Notes under the pieces: generated by a model | Databases searched by the model: none | What the model was told of the DNA's origin: nothing | Seen by the model: the letters and a program-made list of their open reading frames with translations, nothing else | Position numbers and translations under genes: made by a program | Origin: Streptomyces lomondensis | Lineage (GTDB): Bacteria > Actinomycetota > Actinomycetes > Streptomycetales > Streptomycetaceae | Reading direction: 5' to 3' | DNA length: 64,000 bases | Assembly (NCBI RefSeq): GCF_014651035.1 | Contig: NZ_BMWC01000003.1 | Span: 248,001-312,000, forward strand | Shown: in pieces, positions 17,638 through 28,339 of the stretch | How the letters are laid out: every line of letters starts with the position of its first letter | How positions within the stretch are numbered: the stretch's first letter is position 1

Positions 17638-19090
17638 CGGTCCGGGTGATGCCGGTGACGACGGTCGTGGCGAGGATCCAGCCCGTGAGCACCAGGGCGT
17701 AGGAGAGCCACTGGTATCCGCCGGTGGGGGCGAACGCCGCCTCCTGCCCGAAGGAGATCACCGGCAGGAGCAGGTCGAGGGTGTAGAAGACCGGGTTGAA
17801 CTGTGGAGCCTCGTCCGGCTTCAGCGGCTCGGGGTGGTGCAGCGCGTAGGCGAGGGAGCCGATCACCAGCAGCGACACCAGCCAGCCCGCGGCGCGCAGG
17901 GGACGGAAGCCGTAGCCGACGGTGGCGTCCTGGACGTAGCCCCACAGCCGGCCGAACCAGGGCAGGGTGCCGCGCCGGCGGCGCTGCTTGGCGAGCTGGA
18001 CGACGCGGGCGGCGTCGTCGTCGCCGATCCGGCGGTAGGCGGCGGTCAACTGCTCGTAGGCGTGCGGGACATAGCCCTCCCGGTCGCGCTCCAGCATCGC
18101 CAGGCGCCGCTCGGCGGGTTCGTGCGGGGTGAGGGAGGTGTAGACGAGGCTGTTGAGCAGGACCTCACCGGGGACCGTGTCCGGTTCGAGGAACAGCACC
18201 TCCAGCTGGGCGCGGCGCAGGTTGAGGGTGCCGGCCATGGGAGGGCTCTTGCGCAGCCAGAGTTCCCCGATGGTGCAGCTGCTGGCACGCAGCGCCGTGC
18301 CACCGGGGTTCGCCAGGCGCGCGCGGGAGAGGTCGAGACGGCCCGCGATCCGGGCGCCGCGCAGGCCGATCCAGCCGTGCACGTCCACGTCGCGCAGCAG
18401 GACGTCGCCTTCCACCGTGAGCGTCTCGGCGTCGAGGGCGGCTTGGCCGGTGCCGGCCTCCAGCCGCGCCGTGTTGAAGTCGATCGTCCCGGCGACCGAG
18501 GCGCCGTTCAGGCGGACCTCGCCCCGTATCCGCACACCCGGCGCCGACAGGCCGTCGCCGATGGTCACGTGGTTGAGCTGGAGCGCGGGCGGCCCGGCGG
18601 GCGGTCCGCCGATGTCGGCCCCGTCCATGAACAGCGCCCCGGAGATCTGCGCCCCGCCGAGCCGCACGGGCCCGTCGAACCGGCAGTCCGACACGCGCAG
18701 CACACCGTCCACGCGCAGGGTGGCGGCGTCCAGTCCGGGCAGGGCGGAGTCGCGCAGGTTCAGCTGGCGCAGCCGCGTCCCGTACAGGACGGGGACCTCC
18801 TCGAAGTGGCAGTCGCTGAGGCGCACGGCGTGGTCGACCTCTCCGTACTTGAGGTCCAGCACGCCCGTGATCCGCGCGCCCGCCACGCGGAGGGCGGCCG
18901 TCTCCCCGTCCTCCTGCGGGGCGCTCAGCAGCAGGGCCCGCAACACGGCCGCCCGTACGGTCCGTTCGGGGCCCCAGTCCGCGCCCCGCGCCGGGTCCTC
19001 GCCGGCCGGCCCGCGGAAGTCCACGTCCTCCCCACGCGGAAAGGCCCGCCACACCCGCTCCTCGGCGGCCGTCAAGTCGTCTGTCTGCAT
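17624..19090 (-). CDS. Beta-helix (pentapeptide-like) membrane-anchored protein of unknown function
   Basis: 488 residues. The middle (about 60-300) is a run of short beta-strand turns of the type xLDLSRARL, GEVRLNGASVAGTIDF, VLLRDVDVHGWIGLRGARIAGRLDL, characteristic of a right-handed beta-helix similar to pentapeptide-repeat proteins. After a basic linker (QRRRRGTLPW) come three hydrophobic segments (about 408-425, 440-460, 462-485). Homologues are sometimes labelled membrane-associated oxidoreductase, but I see no cofactor motif to support that. No obvious partner gene; downstream overlap with the dehydratase is only 14 bases. Confidence 0.7.
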   Translation of the reverse strand: MQTDDLTAAEERVWRAFPRGEDVDFRGPAGEDPARGADWGPERTVRAAVLRALLLSAPQEDGETAALRVAGARITGVLDLKYGEVDHAVRLSDCHFEEVPVLYGTRLRQLNLRDSALPGLDAATLRVDGVLRVSDCRFDGPVRLGGAQISGALFMDGADIGGPPAGPPALQLNHVTIGDGLSAPGVRIRGEVRLNGASVAGTIDFNTARLEAGTGQAALDAETLTVEGDVLLRDVDVHGWIGLRGARIAGRLDLSRARLANPGGTALRASSCTIGELWLRKSPPMAGTLNLRRAQLEVLFLEPDTVPGEVLLNSLVYTSLTPHEPAERRLAMLERDREGYVPHAYEQLTAAYRRIGDDDAARVVQLAKQRRRRGTLPWFGRLWGYVQDATVGYGFRPLRAAGWLVSLLVIGSLAYALHHPEPLKPDEAPQFNPVFYTLDLLLPVISFGQEAAFAPTGGYQWLSYALVLTGWILATTVVTGITRTVSRQ

Positions 19091-19109
19091 CGACGGGGAC
19101 TCTGACGCG

Positions 19110-19144
19110 CCCGGCCGGAGGCTGTCAACTCACCTCCGGCCGGG
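19110..19144. terminator. Terminator of the pentose phosphate operon
   Basis: Perfect 12-bp stem CCCGGCCGGAGG / CCTCCGGCCGGG with an 11-base loop, 19 bases beyond the stop of the histidine phosphatase gene on the minus strand and before the start of the beta-helix gene. Confidence 0.75.
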
Positions 19145-19163
19145 GCGGGTTACGCCGTCGTGC

Positions 19164-19751
19164 TCACGCCCTGGTGTTCCACTCCGCGATCACGGGCCGG
19201 CCGTGCTCGGTCGACAGCCGGCAGACCGTGCCCGTCTCCAGCCGGAACAACCGCCCCTCCGCCGGGGACAGGCCCAGCCGGCGGGCCGTCAGGACGCGGA
19301 GGAAGTGGCCGTGCGCCACCAGCATCACATCGCCCTCGGGCAGCGCGTCGGCCACCCGGGACAGCACCCGGTCGGCCCGCTCGCCGACCTCCTCGGGGGA
19401 CTCGCCCGGCTTGCCGTCGGGGCCGGGCGGGCCTCCGTCGGTCCACAGGTCCCAGTCGGGGCGGGTGCGGTGTATCTCCTCGGTGGTGACGCCCTCGTAG
19501 GCGCCGTAGTACCACTCGTGCAGGTCCGGGTCCCGCACGGCCCCCGTCAGGCCCGCGAGTTCGGCGGTGCGCACCGCGCGGCCGAGGGGGCTGGTGAGGA
19601 CCAGCGCGAAGGGACGGTCCGCCAGGAGCGGCGCGAGCGACTTGGCCTGTTCCTCACCGTTCGGGGTGAGGGGCAGGTCGGTGAAGCTGGTGTGCTGTCC
19701 GCTCCGGCTCCACTCGGTCTCGCCGTGGCGGACCAGCAGCAGATCTCCCAC
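19164..19751 (-). CDS. Histidine phosphatase (phosphoglycerate mutase-like)
   Basis: 195 residues. The catalytic RHG motif is in LLLVRHGETEWSRSGQHTS near the N-terminus, with the second histidine in MLVAHGHFLRVL. Family enzymes dephosphorylate sugar phosphates such as acid sugar phosphates or mutase substrates. It begins 3 bases after the gnd stop, so it is the last gene of the pentose phosphate operon. Housekeeping removal of a sugar phosphate is the most likely job; it is too short to be a GpmA-type mutase of glycolysis, and the substrate is open. Confidence 0.85.
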   Translation of the reverse strand: MGDLLLVRHGETEWSRSGQHTSFTDLPLTPNGEEQAKSLAPLLADRPFALVLTSPLGRAVRTAELAGLTGAVRDPDLHEWYYGAYEGVTTEEIHRTRPDWDLWTDGGPPGPDGKPGESPEEVGERADRVLSRVADALPEGDVMLVAHGHFLRVLTARRLGLSPAEGRLFRLETGTVCRLSTEHGRPVIAEWNTRA

Positions 19752-19754
19752 GCC

Positions 19755-20639
19755 CTACGCCTTCTTCGCGGACTCGACGGCGTGGCCGCCGAACTGGTTG
19801 CGCAGCGCCGCGATCATCTTCATCTGCGGCGAGTCGTCCTGCCGGGAGGCGAACCGGGCGAAGAGCGAGGCCGTGATCGCGGGCAGCGGCACGGAGTTGT
19901 CGATCGCCGCCTCCACCGTCCAGCGGCCCTCGCCGGAGTCCTGGGCGTACCCCCGGAGCCCTTCGAGGTGCTCGTCCTCGTCCAGGGCGTCCACCGCCAG
20001 GTCCAGCAGCCAGGAGCGGATGACGGTGCCCTCCTGCCAGGAGCGGAACACCTCGCGGACGTTGTCCACCGAGTCCACGGCCTCCAGCAGCTCCCAGCCC
20101 TCGGCGTAGGCCTGCATCATCGCGTACTCGATGCCGTTGTGGACCATCTTCGCGAAGTGCCCGGCACCCACCCGGCCCGCGTGGACGAAGCCGTACGGGC
20201 CCTCCGGCTTGAGCGCTTCGAAGATCGGCCGGAGCCGGTCGACGGTTTCCTTCTCGCCGCCGACCATCAGGGCGTAGCCGTTCTTCAGGCCCCACACGCC
20301 GCCCGAGACGCCCGCGTCGACGAAGCCGATGCCGCGCTTGCTCAGCTCCTCGGCGTGCTTCTCGTCGTCCGTCCAGCGGGAGTTGCCGCCGTCGACGACG
20401 GTGTCGTACGGCTTGAGCAGGCCCGCGAGCTGGTCGATGACGTGCTGGGTGGGGCCGCCGGCCGGGACCATGACCCAGACCGTGCGGGGCGCTTCCAGCT
20501 GGTTGACCAGGTCGGCCAGGCTGGAGACGTCCGACTTCCCGGGGTCGGTGTCGTAGCCGACGACGGTGTGGCCGGCGTTGCGCAGGCGCTCGCGCATGTT
20601 GCCGCCCATCTTGCCGAGACCCACAAGACCGATCTGCAT
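19755..20639 (-). CDS. gnd: 6-phosphogluconate dehydrogenase, short (about 300-residue) type
   Basis: 294 residues. N-terminal nucleotide loop GLVGLGKMGGNM, substrate motif DGGNSRWTDD, GVSGGVWGLKNGYALMVGG, and the catalytic Lys-Asn segment GAGHFAKMVHNGIEY. It oxidatively decarboxylates 6-phosphogluconate to ribulose 5-phosphate. At 294 residues it is the short class (like Gluconobacter/Bacillus GntZ type) rather than the 470-residue enzyme. It follows pgi with a single base between the stop and the ATG, so it is cotranscribed with tkt-tal-zwf-opcA-pgi. Confidence 0.93.
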   Translation of the reverse strand: MQIGLVGLGKMGGNMRERLRNAGHTVVGYDTDPGKSDVSSLADLVNQLEAPRTVWVMVPAGGPTQHVIDQLAGLLKPYDTVVDGGNSRWTDDEKHAEELSKRGIGFVDAGVSGGVWGLKNGYALMVGGEKETVDRLRPIFEALKPEGPYGFVHAGRVGAGHFAKMVHNGIEYAMMQAYAEGWELLEAVDSVDNVREVFRSWQEGTVIRSWLLDLAVDALDEDEHLEGLRGYAQDSGEGRWTVEAAIDNSVPLPAITASLFARFASRQDDSPQMKMIAALRNQFGGHAVESAKKA

Positions 20640-20640
20640 G

Positions 20641-22305
20641 TCAGTTCACTTCCCGAAGATTGCGGTAGGCGGCCACCAGCGCGGCCGTGGACGGGTCGAG
20701 ACCGGGGACGTCAGCGCCCTCGGTCAGGGCGGGCTCGACGCGCTTGGCGAGCACCTTGCCGAGTTCGACGCCCCACTGGTCGAAGGAGTCGATGTTCCAG
20801 ACGGCGCCCTGCACGAACACCTTGTGCTCGTAGAGGGCGACCAGCTGGCCGAGGACGGACGGGGTCAGTTCGGTGGCCAGGATCGTCGTGGTGGGGTGGT
20901 TGCCCCGGAAGGTGCGGTGCGGCACCTGCTCCTCGGGCACGCCCTCCGCGCGCACCTCGTCGGCGGTCTTGCCGAAGGCGAGCGCCTGCCCCTGCGCGAA
21001 CAGGTTGGCCATCAGCAGGTCGTGCTGCGCCTTCAGTTCGTCGCCCAGCTCGGCGACCGGACGGGCGAAGCCGATCAGGTCGGCCGGGATGAGCTTGGTG
21101 CCCTGGTGGATCAACTGGTAGTAGGCGTGCTGCCCGTTGGTGCCGGGCGTGCCCCACACCACCGGCCCCGTCTGCCACTCCACCGGGTTCCCGTCGCGGT
21201 CCACCGACTTGCCGTTGGACTCCATGTCGAGCTGCTGGAGATAGGCGGTGAACTTGGACAGGTAGTGGCTGTACGGCAGCACCGCGTGCGACTGGGCGTC
21301 GTGGAAGTTGCCGTACCAGATGCCGAGCAGGCCCATGATCAGCGGGGCGTTGGCCTCGGCGGGGGCGTTGCGGAAGTGCTCGTCGACGATGCGGAAGCCG
21401 TCGAGCATCTCCCGGAAGCGGTCCGGGCCGATCGCGATCATCAGGGACAGGCCGATCGCGGAGTCGTAGGAGTAGCGGCCGCCGACCCAGTCCCAGAACT
21501 CGAACATGTTGGCCGTGTCGATGCCGAACTCGGCGACCTTCTCGCTGTTCGTCGACAGGGCGACGAAGTGCTTGGCGACCGCCTTCTCGTCACCTCCCAG
21601 GCCGTTCAGCAGCCAGGAGCGCGCCGAGGTCGCGTTGGTGATCGTCTCGATCGTGGTGAAGGTCTTGGACGCGACGATGAACAGCGTCTCCGCCGGGTCC
21701 AGGTCCCGGACCGCCTCGTGCAGGTCGGAGCCGTCCACGTTCGACACGAAGCGGAACGTCAGCTCCCGGGCGGTGAACGGCCGCAGCGCCTCGTAGGCCA
21801 TCGCCGGGCCGAGGTCCGAGCCGCCGATGCCGATGTTGACGACGTTCCGGATCCGCCTGCCGGTGTGCCCGGTCCACTCCCCGGAGCGCACCCGGTTCGC
21901 GAAGTCGGACATCTTGTCGAGCACGGCGTGCACGCCCGGGACGACGTTCTCGCCGTCGACCTCGATCACGGTGTCCCGGGAGGCGCGCAGCGCGGTGTGC
22001 AGCACGGCCCGGTTCTCGGTGGTGTTGATCTTCTCGCCGCGGAACATGGCGTCGCGCAGCCCGAACACGCCGGTGGCGGTCGCCAGCTCCTGGAGCAGGG
22101 CCAGCGTCTCGTCGGTGACCAGGTGCTTGGAGTAGTCGATGCGCAGGTCGCCCACGTGCACGACGTAGCGCTCGGCGCGCCCCGGGTCCGCCGCGAACAG
22201 CTCACGCAGGTCCGGCTGCGGCAGGGCGTCCTTGCGGTGGTCCTCCAGGGCGGTCCACTCGGGCCGCCGGGTGAGCCGGGGGGAGCCGGCGGGGGAGTCA
22301 GACAT
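20641..22305 (-). CDS. pgi: Glucose-6-phosphate isomerase
   Basis: 554 residues, the usual size. Recognised by [18 protein letters not shown], the phosphosugar loop [20 protein letters not shown], the catalytic-Glu region [31 protein letters not shown] and the C-terminal lysine segment [10 protein letters not shown]. Interconverts glucose 6-phosphate and fructose 6-phosphate. Its ATG overlaps the end of opcA by 8 bases. Having pgi inside the pentose phosphate operon lets fructose 6-phosphate from transketolase/transaldolase be recycled into the oxidative branch. Confidence 0.95.
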   Translation of the reverse strand: MSDSPAGSPRLTRRPEWTALEDHRKDALPQPDLRELFAADPGRAERYVVHVGDLRIDYSKHLVTDETLALLQELATATGVFGLRDAMFRGEKINTTENRAVLHTALRASRDTVIEVDGENVVPGVHAVLDKMSDFANRVRSGEWTGHTGRRIRNVVNIGIGGSDLGPAMAYEALRPFTARELTFRFVSNVDGSDLHEAVRDLDPAETLFIVASKTFTTIETITNATSARSWLLNGLGGDEKAVAKHFVALSTNSEKVAEFGIDTANMFEFWDWVGGRYSYDSAIGLSLMIAIGPDRFREMLDGFRIVDEHFRNAPAEANAPLIMGLLGIWYGNFHDAQSHAVLPYSHYLSKFTAYLQQLDMESNGKSVDRDGNPVEWQTGPVVWGTPGTNGQHAYYQLIHQGTKLIPADLIGFARPVAELGDELKAQHDLLMANLFAQGQALAFGKTADEVRAEGVPEEQVPHRTFRGNHPTTTILATELTPSVLGQLVALYEHKVFVQGAVWNIDSFDQWGVELGKVLAKRVEPALTEGADVPGLDPSTAALVAAYRNLREVN

Positions 22306-23233
22306 GAGCGGGGGTCTCCTCGGTTGCCTCGCCGTTCAGGGCGATGGCGTACATCTCGTCCGCGTCGAGGCGCCGCAGCTCCTCGGCGATGAGTTCGGAG
22401 GTGGCACGGACCTTCAGCGCGAGGGTGCGGGAGGGCTGCCCCGGCAGGGTCAGCGTGGCCAGCGGCCCCTCGGGCCGGTCGATGAGGATCTCGCCGTTCT
22501 CCGTGCCCAGGCGTACGGCGGTGACGACCGGCCCGGCGGTGACCACCCGGTCGACCCGGACGTGCAGCCGCGCCTCCAGCCAGCGGGCCAGCAGCTCGGC
22601 CGCCGGGTTCTCGGCCTCGGCCTCCACGGCCGCCGAGATCACCTTCGCCCGGGCCTGGTCCAGCGCCGCCGCCAGCATCGAGCGCCAGGGCGTCAGCCGG
22701 GTCCAGGCGAGGTCGGTGTCACCCGGCGCGTAGGAGCGGACCCGGGACTCCAGGGTCTCCAGCGGGTTCTCGACGGCGTACAGGTCGGTGATCCGCCGCT
22801 GCGCCAGCGCCCCGAGCGGGTCCTTGGAGGGCACCTCCGGGGCGTCCACCGGCCACCACACCACCACCGGCGCGTCCGGCAGCAGCAGCGGCAGCACCAC
22901 CGAGTCGGCGTGGTCGGACACCTCGCCGTAGGTCCGCAGGATCACCGTCTCGCCGGTGCCCGCGTCGGCGCCCACCCGGACCTCGGCGTCCAGCCGGGAG
23001 GACTGGCGGTCGCGCGGGGTGCGGGCGTGCCGCTTGATGACGACCAGGGTGCGCGAGGGGTGCTCGTGCGAGGCCTCCTCGGCCGCCTTGATCGCGTCGT
23101 AGGCGTTCTCCTCGTCCGTGACGATCACCATCGTCAGGACCATGCCCACGGCCGGCGTGCCGATGGCGCGGCGACCCTGCACCAGCGCCTTGTTGATCTT
23201 GCTTGCCGTGGTGTCGGTCAGGTCGATCTTCAT
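22298..23233 (-). CDS. opcA: Glucose-6-phosphate dehydrogenase assembly/activator protein OpcA
   Basis: 311 residues beginning [22 protein letters not shown], with [60 protein letters not shown] and a C-terminal [15 protein letters not shown]. This matches the OpcA family, which in cyanobacteria and actinobacteria is needed for full activity of the zwf product, probably by promoting its active oligomer. It lies directly after zwf (4-base overlap), its standard position. Confidence 0.93.
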   Translation of the reverse strand: MKIDLTDTTASKINKALVQGRRAIGTPAVGMVLTMVIVTDEENAYDAIKAAEEASHEHPSRTLVVIKRHARTPRDRQSSRLDAEVRVGADAGTGETVILRTYGEVSDHADSVVLPLLLPDAPVVVWWPVDAPEVPSKDPLGALAQRRITDLYAVENPLETLESRVRSYAPGDTDLAWTRLTPWRSMLAAALDQARAKVISAAVEAEAENPAAELLARWLEARLHVRVDRVVTAGPVVTAVRLGTENGEILIDRPEGPLATLTLPGQPSRTLALKVRATSELIAEELRRLDADEMYAIALNGEATEETPAHV

Positions 23234-24945
23234 GGCCTGCGCCAGCTCCGTCCGTCTCGTGCGAGCATCTCGTCGGCTTCCTCGGGTCCCCAGGTGCCCG
23301 AGGCGTACTGCGCGGGCCGGCCGTGCGTGGCCCAGTACCGCTCGATCGGGTCGAGGATCTTCCAGGACTCTTCCACTTCCTGGTGGCGGGGGAACAGGTT
23401 GGCGTCGCCCAGGAGGACGTCCAGGATCAGCCGTTCGTACGCCTCCGGGCTCGATTCGGTGAACGACTCGCCGTAGGCGAAGTCCATCGTCACGTCCCGG
23501 ATCTCCATCGACGTGCCCGGCACCTTGGAGCCGAACCGGACCGTCATGCCCTCGTCCGGCTGGACGCGTATGACGATGGCGTTGGCGCCCAGCTCCTCGG
23601 TCGCGGTGGAGTCGAAGGGGGAGTGCGGGGCCCGCTGGAACACCACCGCGATCTCCGTCACCCGGCGCCCGAGCCGCTTGCCGGTGCGCAGGTAGAAGGG
23701 GACGCCGGCCCAGCGGCGGTTGTCCACCTGGAGCTTGATCGCGGCGTAGGTGTCGGTCGTGGAGGCCGGGTCGATGCCCTCCTCCTCCAGATAGCCGCGG
23801 ACCTTCGCGCCGCCCTGCCAGGCGCCCGCGTACTGCCCGCGCACGGTGTGCAGCCCCAGGTTCTCCGGCAGCTTCACGGCCCGCAGGACCTTCAGCTTCT
23901 CGGTCAGCAGCGAGGCGGCGTCGAAGGCGGCCGGCTCCTCCATCGCGGTCAGCGCCATCAGCTGGAGCAGGTGGTTCTGGATCACGTCACGGGCGGCGCC
24001 GATGCCGTCGTAGTACCCGGCCCGGCCGCCGATGCCGATGTCCTCGGCCATGGTGATCTGCACATGGTCCACGAACGACCGGTTCCAGATCGGCTCGAAC
24101 ATCTGGTTGGCGAAGCGCAGCGCCAGGAGGTTCTGGACGGTCTCCTTGCCGAGGTAGTGGTCGATACGGAAGACCTGCTCCGGATCGAACACGTCGTGCA
24201 CGATCGCGTTCAGCTCGCAGGCGCTGTCGAGATCGTGTCCGAACGGCTTTTCGATGACCGCGCGGCGCCAGGAGCCCTCCGGGGCGTCGGCCAGCTTGTG
24301 CTTCTTCAGCTGCTGGACGACCTTCGGGAAGAACTTCGGCGGCACCGAGAGGTAGAACGCGTAGTTGCCGCTGGTGCCCCGGGAGGCGTCCAGCTCCTCG
24401 ACGGCGGAGCGCAGCTGCTTGAACGCCGTGTCGTCGTCGAAGTCGCCCGAGATGAACCGCATGCCCTCGGCCAGCTGCTGCCAGACCTCCTCGCGGAACG
24501 GGGTCCGCGCGTGCTCCCGGACCGCGTCGTGCACGACCTGCGCGAAGTCCTGGTCCTCCCAGTCCCGGCGGGCGAAGCCCACCAGCGAGAAGCCCGGAGG
24601 CAGCAGGCCGCGGTTGGCCAGGTCGTACACGGCCGGCATCAGCTTCTTGCGGGACAGGTCGCCGGTCACGCCGAAGATGACGAGCCCGGACGGCCCCGCG
24701 ATCCTGGGCAGACGGCGGTCGCGCGCGTCGCGCAGCGGGTTGGTGAAGTCGGCGTCGGCGTGGTCCGTGCGCGGGGCGGACTGCGACGTGCCGTCGGCGC
24801 CGGCCTGCTCGTCCCCGGCCGGCTCGGCCGTGCCGCTCACCCCGGTCTGCTCGACCCCGGCCGCCTCCTGGGCCGCCCGGGCCTCCTTGTCCTCCTTGGT
24901 CCCCTTCGTCTCCTGTTCGGCGGTCTGGGGGATCCCCTCGCTCAT
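23230..24945 (-). CDS. zwf: Glucose-6-phosphate 1-dehydrogenase
   Basis: 571 residues, about 55 more than usual because of a charged, Ala/Gly/Glu-rich N-terminal tail ([15 protein letters not shown]) before the conserved start [22 protein letters not shown]. Catalytic motif [15 protein letters not shown] and the substrate-binding EKPFGHDL are intact. It converts glucose 6-phosphate to 6-phosphogluconolactone with NADP. The ATG overlaps the tal stop by 4 bases (ATGA). An in-frame start at the conserved core is not obvious, so the tail is probably real. Confidence 0.95.
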   Translation of the reverse strand: MSEGIPQTAEQETKGTKEDKEARAAQEAAGVEQTGVSGTAEPAGDEQAGADGTSQSAPRTDHADADFTNPLRDARDRRLPRIAGPSGLVIFGVTGDLSRKKLMPAVYDLANRGLLPPGFSLVGFARRDWEDQDFAQVVHDAVREHARTPFREEVWQQLAEGMRFISGDFDDDTAFKQLRSAVEELDASRGTSGNYAFYLSVPPKFFPKVVQQLKKHKLADAPEGSWRRAVIEKPFGHDLDSACELNAIVHDVFDPEQVFRIDHYLGKETVQNLLALRFANQMFEPIWNRSFVDHVQITMAEDIGIGGRAGYYDGIGAARDVIQNHLLQLMALTAMEEPAAFDAASLLTEKLKVLRAVKLPENLGLHTVRGQYAGAWQGGAKVRGYLEEEGIDPASTTDTYAAIKLQVDNRRWAGVPFYLRTGKRLGRRVTEIAVVFQRAPHSPFDSTATEELGANAIVIRVQPDEGMTVRFGSKVPGTSMEIRDVTMDFAYGESFTESSPEAYERLILDVLLGDANLFPRHQEVEESWKILDPIERYWATHGRPAQYASGTWGPEEADEMLARDGRSWRRP

Positions 24946-26087
24946 TCCGCGTCAACTCCCTTGTCGTTCAAGGACTTGGTGACCGCGTCCAGCAGGTCCT
25001 GCCAGGCCACCTCGAACTTCGCCACACCCTCGTTCTCCAGCTGCCGCACCACCTCGTCGTACGAGATCCCGAGCCGCTCGACGGCCGCCAGGTCGGCACG
25101 GGCCTGGGCGTAACCGCCGGTGACGGTGTCGCCCTGGACGTCACCGTGGTCGGCGACGGCGTTCAGCGTGGCCTCCGGCATGGTGTTGACCGTGCCGGGG
25201 GCGACCAGCTCGTCCACGTACAGGGTGTCCTTGTAGGCGGGGTCCTTCACACCGGTGGAGGCCCAAAGGGGGCGCTGCCGGTTCGCGCGGGCGCCGCCCA
25301 GGGCCTGCCAGCGCGGCCCGGCGAAGACCTGCTCGTACGCCTCGTAGGCGAGCCGCGCGTTGGCCAGGGCCGCCCGGCCCTTCAGGGCGAGCGCCTCGTC
25401 CGTGCCCAGCAGCGTCAGCCGCTTGTCGATCTCGGAGTCGACGCGGGAGACGAAGAAGGACGCGACCGAGTGGATGGCGGACAGGTCGAGACCGGCCGCC
25501 CGCGCCCGCTCCAGGCCCGCGAGGTAGGCGTCCATCACCTCGCGGTAGCGCTCCAGGGAGAAGATCAGCGTCACGTTCACACTGATACCCGCGCCGATGA
25601 CCTCGGTGATCGCCGGCAGGCCCGCCTTCGTCGCCGGGATCTTGATCATCACGTTCGGGCGGTCCACCAGCCAGGCCAGCTGCCGGGCCTCGGCGACGGT
25701 CGCCGCCGTGTCGTGCGCCAGCCGGGGGTCGACCTCGATGGACACCCGGCCGTCCCGGCCGCCGGTGACCTCGTACACCGGCCGCAGCACGTCGGCTGCG
25801 GCCCGGACGTCGGCGGTCGTCATCATCCGGACGGCCTCGTCGACGGTCACGCCCCGCACCGCCAGGTCGGCGAGCTGCTCCTCGTAGCCCTCGCCGGAGC
25901 CGATGGCGGCCTGGAAGATGGACGGGTTGGTGGTGACGCCGACGACGTTCCTCGTTGCCACCAGTTCGGCCAGGTTGCCGGACTCGATCCGCCGGCGGGA
26001 CAGGTCGTCGAGCCAGATCGACACGCCCTCGTCGGACAGGCGCTGGAGTGCTCCCGCGCTCGCGGTCGCTTCGGTCACAGTGATCAT
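24942..26087 (-). CDS. tal: Transaldolase
   Basis: 381 residues. Core motifs: [55 protein letters not shown], and the Schiff-base lysine in [16 protein letters not shown]. This is the long actinobacterial/cyanobacterial transaldolase class. It moves a dihydroxyacetone unit between sedoheptulose 7-phosphate and glyceraldehyde 3-phosphate. It starts 19 bases after tkt. Confidence 0.94.
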   Translation of the reverse strand: MITVTEATASAGALQRLSDEGVSIWLDDLSRRRIESGNLAELVATRNVVGVTTNPSIFQAAIGSGEGYEEQLADLAVRGVTVDEAVRMMTTADVRAAADVLRPVYEVTGGRDGRVSIEVDPRLAHDTAATVAEARQLAWLVDRPNVMIKIPATKAGLPAITEVIGAGISVNVTLIFSLERYREVMDAYLAGLERARAAGLDLSAIHSVASFFVSRVDSEIDKRLTLLGTDEALALKGRAALANARLAYEAYEQVFAGPRWQALGGARANRQRPLWASTGVKDPAYKDTLYVDELVAPGTVNTMPEATLNAVADHGDVQGDTVTGGYAQARADLAAVERLGISYDEVVRQLENEGVAKFEVAWQDLLDAVTKSLNDKGVDAE

Positions 26088-26106
26088 CTTCTTTCTGGCG
26101 GTTCGG

Positions 26107-28182
26107 TCAACCGCGCGCGGCGGTGAGGGATTCCCGGGCGGCGGCGACCACGTTCTCGGGCGTGAAGCCGTACTCGGCGAACAAGGTCTTCGCGTCGGCG
26201 GAGGCGCCGAAGTGCTCCAGGGAGACGATGCGTCCCGCGTCGCCCACGAACCGGTACCAGGTCAGGCCGATCCCGGCCTCGACCGCGACACGCGCCTTCA
26301 CGGACGGCGGGAGCACGCTGTCCCGGTACGCGCGCGGCTGCTCCTCGAACCACTCCACGGACGGCATCGACACCACGCGCGTGCCGATCCCCTCGGCCTC
26401 CAGCGCCTCGCGGGCGGCGACGGCGAGCTGCACCTCGGAGCCGGTGGCGATCAGCACCACCTCGGGCACCTCGGTCGAGGAGTCCGCGAGGACGTAACCG
26501 CCGCGCGCCGCGTCCGGGTTCGGCTGGTAGGTGGGCACGCCCTGGCGGGTGAGCGCGAGGCCGTGCGGGGCCGGAGCGGTGCTGTGCCGCCGCAGGATCT
26601 CGGCCCAGACGACCGCGGTCTCGTTGGCATCGGCCGGGCGTACGAGGTTCAGGCCCGGGATGGCCCGCAGCGCGGCCAGGTGCTCCACCGGCTGGTGGGT
26701 CGGGCCGTCCTCGCCCAGGCCGATGGAGTCGTGCGTCCACACGTACGTCACCGGCAGCTGCATCAGGGCCGACATGCGGACGGCGTTGCGCATGTAGTCG
26801 GAGAACACCAGGAAGGTGCCGCCGTAGATGCGGGTGTTGCCGTGCAGGGCGATGCCGTTCATCTCCGCGGCCATGGAGAACTCGCGGATGCCGAAGTGGA
26901 CGGTGCGGCCGTACGGGTCGGCCTCCGGCAGCGGGTTGCCCTTCGGCAGGAACGACGACGTCTTGTCGATCGTGGTGTTGTTGGAGCCGGCCAGGTCGGC
27001 CGAGCCGCCCCACAGCTCGGGCACGACCGCGCCGAGCGCCTGGAGCACCTTGCCGGACGCGGCACGCGTGGCGACCGCCTTGCCCGGCTCGAACACCGGC
27101 AGGGCGTCCTCCCAGCCCTCGGGCAGCTCGCCCTTGCTGACGCGGTCGAAGGTGGCGGCGCGCTCCGGGTGCTCGCCGCGCCAGGCGGCGATCCGCTTGT
27201 CCCAGGCGGCGTGCGCGTCGGCGCCCCGGTCCAGGGCCTTGCGGGTGTGGGCCAGCACCTCGTCGGAGACCTCGAAGGTCTTCTCGGGGTCGAAGCCCAG
27301 GAGGCGCTTGGTGGCGGCGACCTCCTCCTCGCCGAGCGCCGAGCCGTGGGAGGCCTCGGTGTTCCGGGCGTTCGGGGCGGGCCAGGCGATGATCGTGCGC
27401 ATCGCGATGATCGAGGGCCGCCCGGTCTCCGCCCGCGCCGCCGTCAGCGCCGCGTACAGCGCGTGCACGTCGACGTCGCCGTCCTCCCGCGGCGCGATCC
27501 GCTGCACATGCCAGCCGTAGGCCTCGTACCGCTTCAGCACGTCCTCGGAGAACGCGGTCGCGGTGTCGCCCTCGATGGAGATGTGGTTGTCGTCGTAGAG
27601 GAAGACCAGGTTGCCCAGCTTCTGGTGGCCGGCCAGCGAGGAGGCCTCGGCGGAGACGCCCTCCTGGAGGTCGCCGTCGGAGACGATCGCCCAGATCGTG
27701 TGGTCGAAGGGCGACTCGCCCTCCGGGGCGTCCGGGTCGAACAGGCCCCGCTCGTAGCGGGCGGCCATCGCCATGCCGACCGCGTTCGCGACACCCTGGC
27801 CGAGCGGGCCGGTGGTGGTCTCCACGCCGGCCGTGTGCCCGTACTCGGGATGCCCGGGCGTCTTGGAGCCGTGCGTGCGGAACGCCTTCAGGTCGTCCAG
27901 CTCCAGCTCGTACCCGGCGAGGTAGAGCTGCGTGTAGAGGGTCAGCGACGTGTGGCCGGGGGAGAGGACGAAGCGGTCACGGCCGGTCCACTCGGGGTCG
28001 GCGGGGTCGTGCCGCATCACCTTCTGGAAGAGCGTGTAGGCGGCCGGCGCCAGGCTCATCGCAGTGCCGGGATGACCGTTGCCGACCCGCTGCACGGCAT
28101 CGGCCGCCAGCAGGCGGGCGGTGTCGACGGCACGCCGGTCGAGATCGGTCCATTCGAAGCTGTCCGCTGTCTGCGTGCTCAT
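26107..28182 (-). CDS. tkt: Transketolase
   Basis: 691 residues from ATG 28180-28182 (a TTG two codons upstream is less likely). The thiamine-pyrophosphate region is intact: [13 protein letters not shown], the GDGDLQEG motif followed by NLVFLYDDN, and in the middle domain [19 protein letters not shown] and [24 protein letters not shown]. First gene of the minus-strand operon tkt-tal-zwf-opcA-pgi-gnd-phosphatase. The promoter should lie in 28183-28339, which also holds a perfect palindrome and the start of a divergent AraC-type gene. Confidence 0.95.
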   Translation of the reverse strand: MSTQTADSFEWTDLDRRAVDTARLLAADAVQRVGNGHPGTAMSLAPAAYTLFQKVMRHDPADPEWTGRDRFVLSPGHTSLTLYTQLYLAGYELELDDLKAFRTHGSKTPGHPEYGHTAGVETTTGPLGQGVANAVGMAMAARYERGLFDPDAPEGESPFDHTIWAIVSDGDLQEGVSAEASSLAGHQKLGNLVFLYDDNHISIEGDTATAFSEDVLKRYEAYGWHVQRIAPREDGDVDVHALYAALTAARAETGRPSIIAMRTIIAWPAPNARNTEASHGSALGEEEVAATKRLLGFDPEKTFEVSDEVLAHTRKALDRGADAHAAWDKRIAAWRGEHPERAATFDRVSKGELPEGWEDALPVFEPGKAVATRAASGKVLQALGAVVPELWGGSADLAGSNNTTIDKTSSFLPKGNPLPEADPYGRTVHFGIREFSMAAEMNGIALHGNTRIYGGTFLVFSDYMRNAVRMSALMQLPVTYVWTHDSIGLGEDGPTHQPVEHLAALRAIPGLNLVRPADANETAVVWAEILRRHSTAPAPHGLALTRQGVPTYQPNPDAARGGYVLADSSTEVPEVVLIATGSEVQLAVAAREALEAEGIGTRVVSMPSVEWFEEQPRAYRDSVLPPSVKARVAVEAGIGLTWYRFVGDAGRIVSLEHFGASADAKTLFAEYGFTPENVVAAARESLTAARG

Positions 28183-28235
28183 CTTCAAGAAGTCCTCGAT
28201 AGGAGCGAAGGGGCTGGTCTGACGCCTTCAAAATT

Positions 28236-28250
28236 AAAAGTCTGACTTTT
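28236..28250. promoter_or_regulatory. AT-rich palindrome between tkt and the AraC-type regulator
   Basis: AAAAGTC-T-GACTTTT is a perfect 15-base inverted repeat in the most AT-rich spot of the area (28228-28252). It lies between two divergent genes and is a good candidate for an operator or for the core promoter of one or both. Confidence 0.55.
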
Positions 28251-28339
28251 TCCACGGAAGGTCGCCGTGTGTCAGCCTGTGGTGAAAGTGGGACACCCAG
28301 AGGCAGCACGGCGCGCGGGCGGGGCGGTACGAGGCGGAC

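Noticed and set aside
14091..17702. 1203-codon open frame on the plus strand
   Set aside because: It is an out-of-frame reading of the shikimate dehydrogenase and dehydratase genes, very rich in Arg and Pro, with no domain. An artefact of high GC.
17624..19090. Membrane-associated oxidoreductase label
   Set aside because: I see a beta-helix and membrane helices but no cofactor or redox motif.
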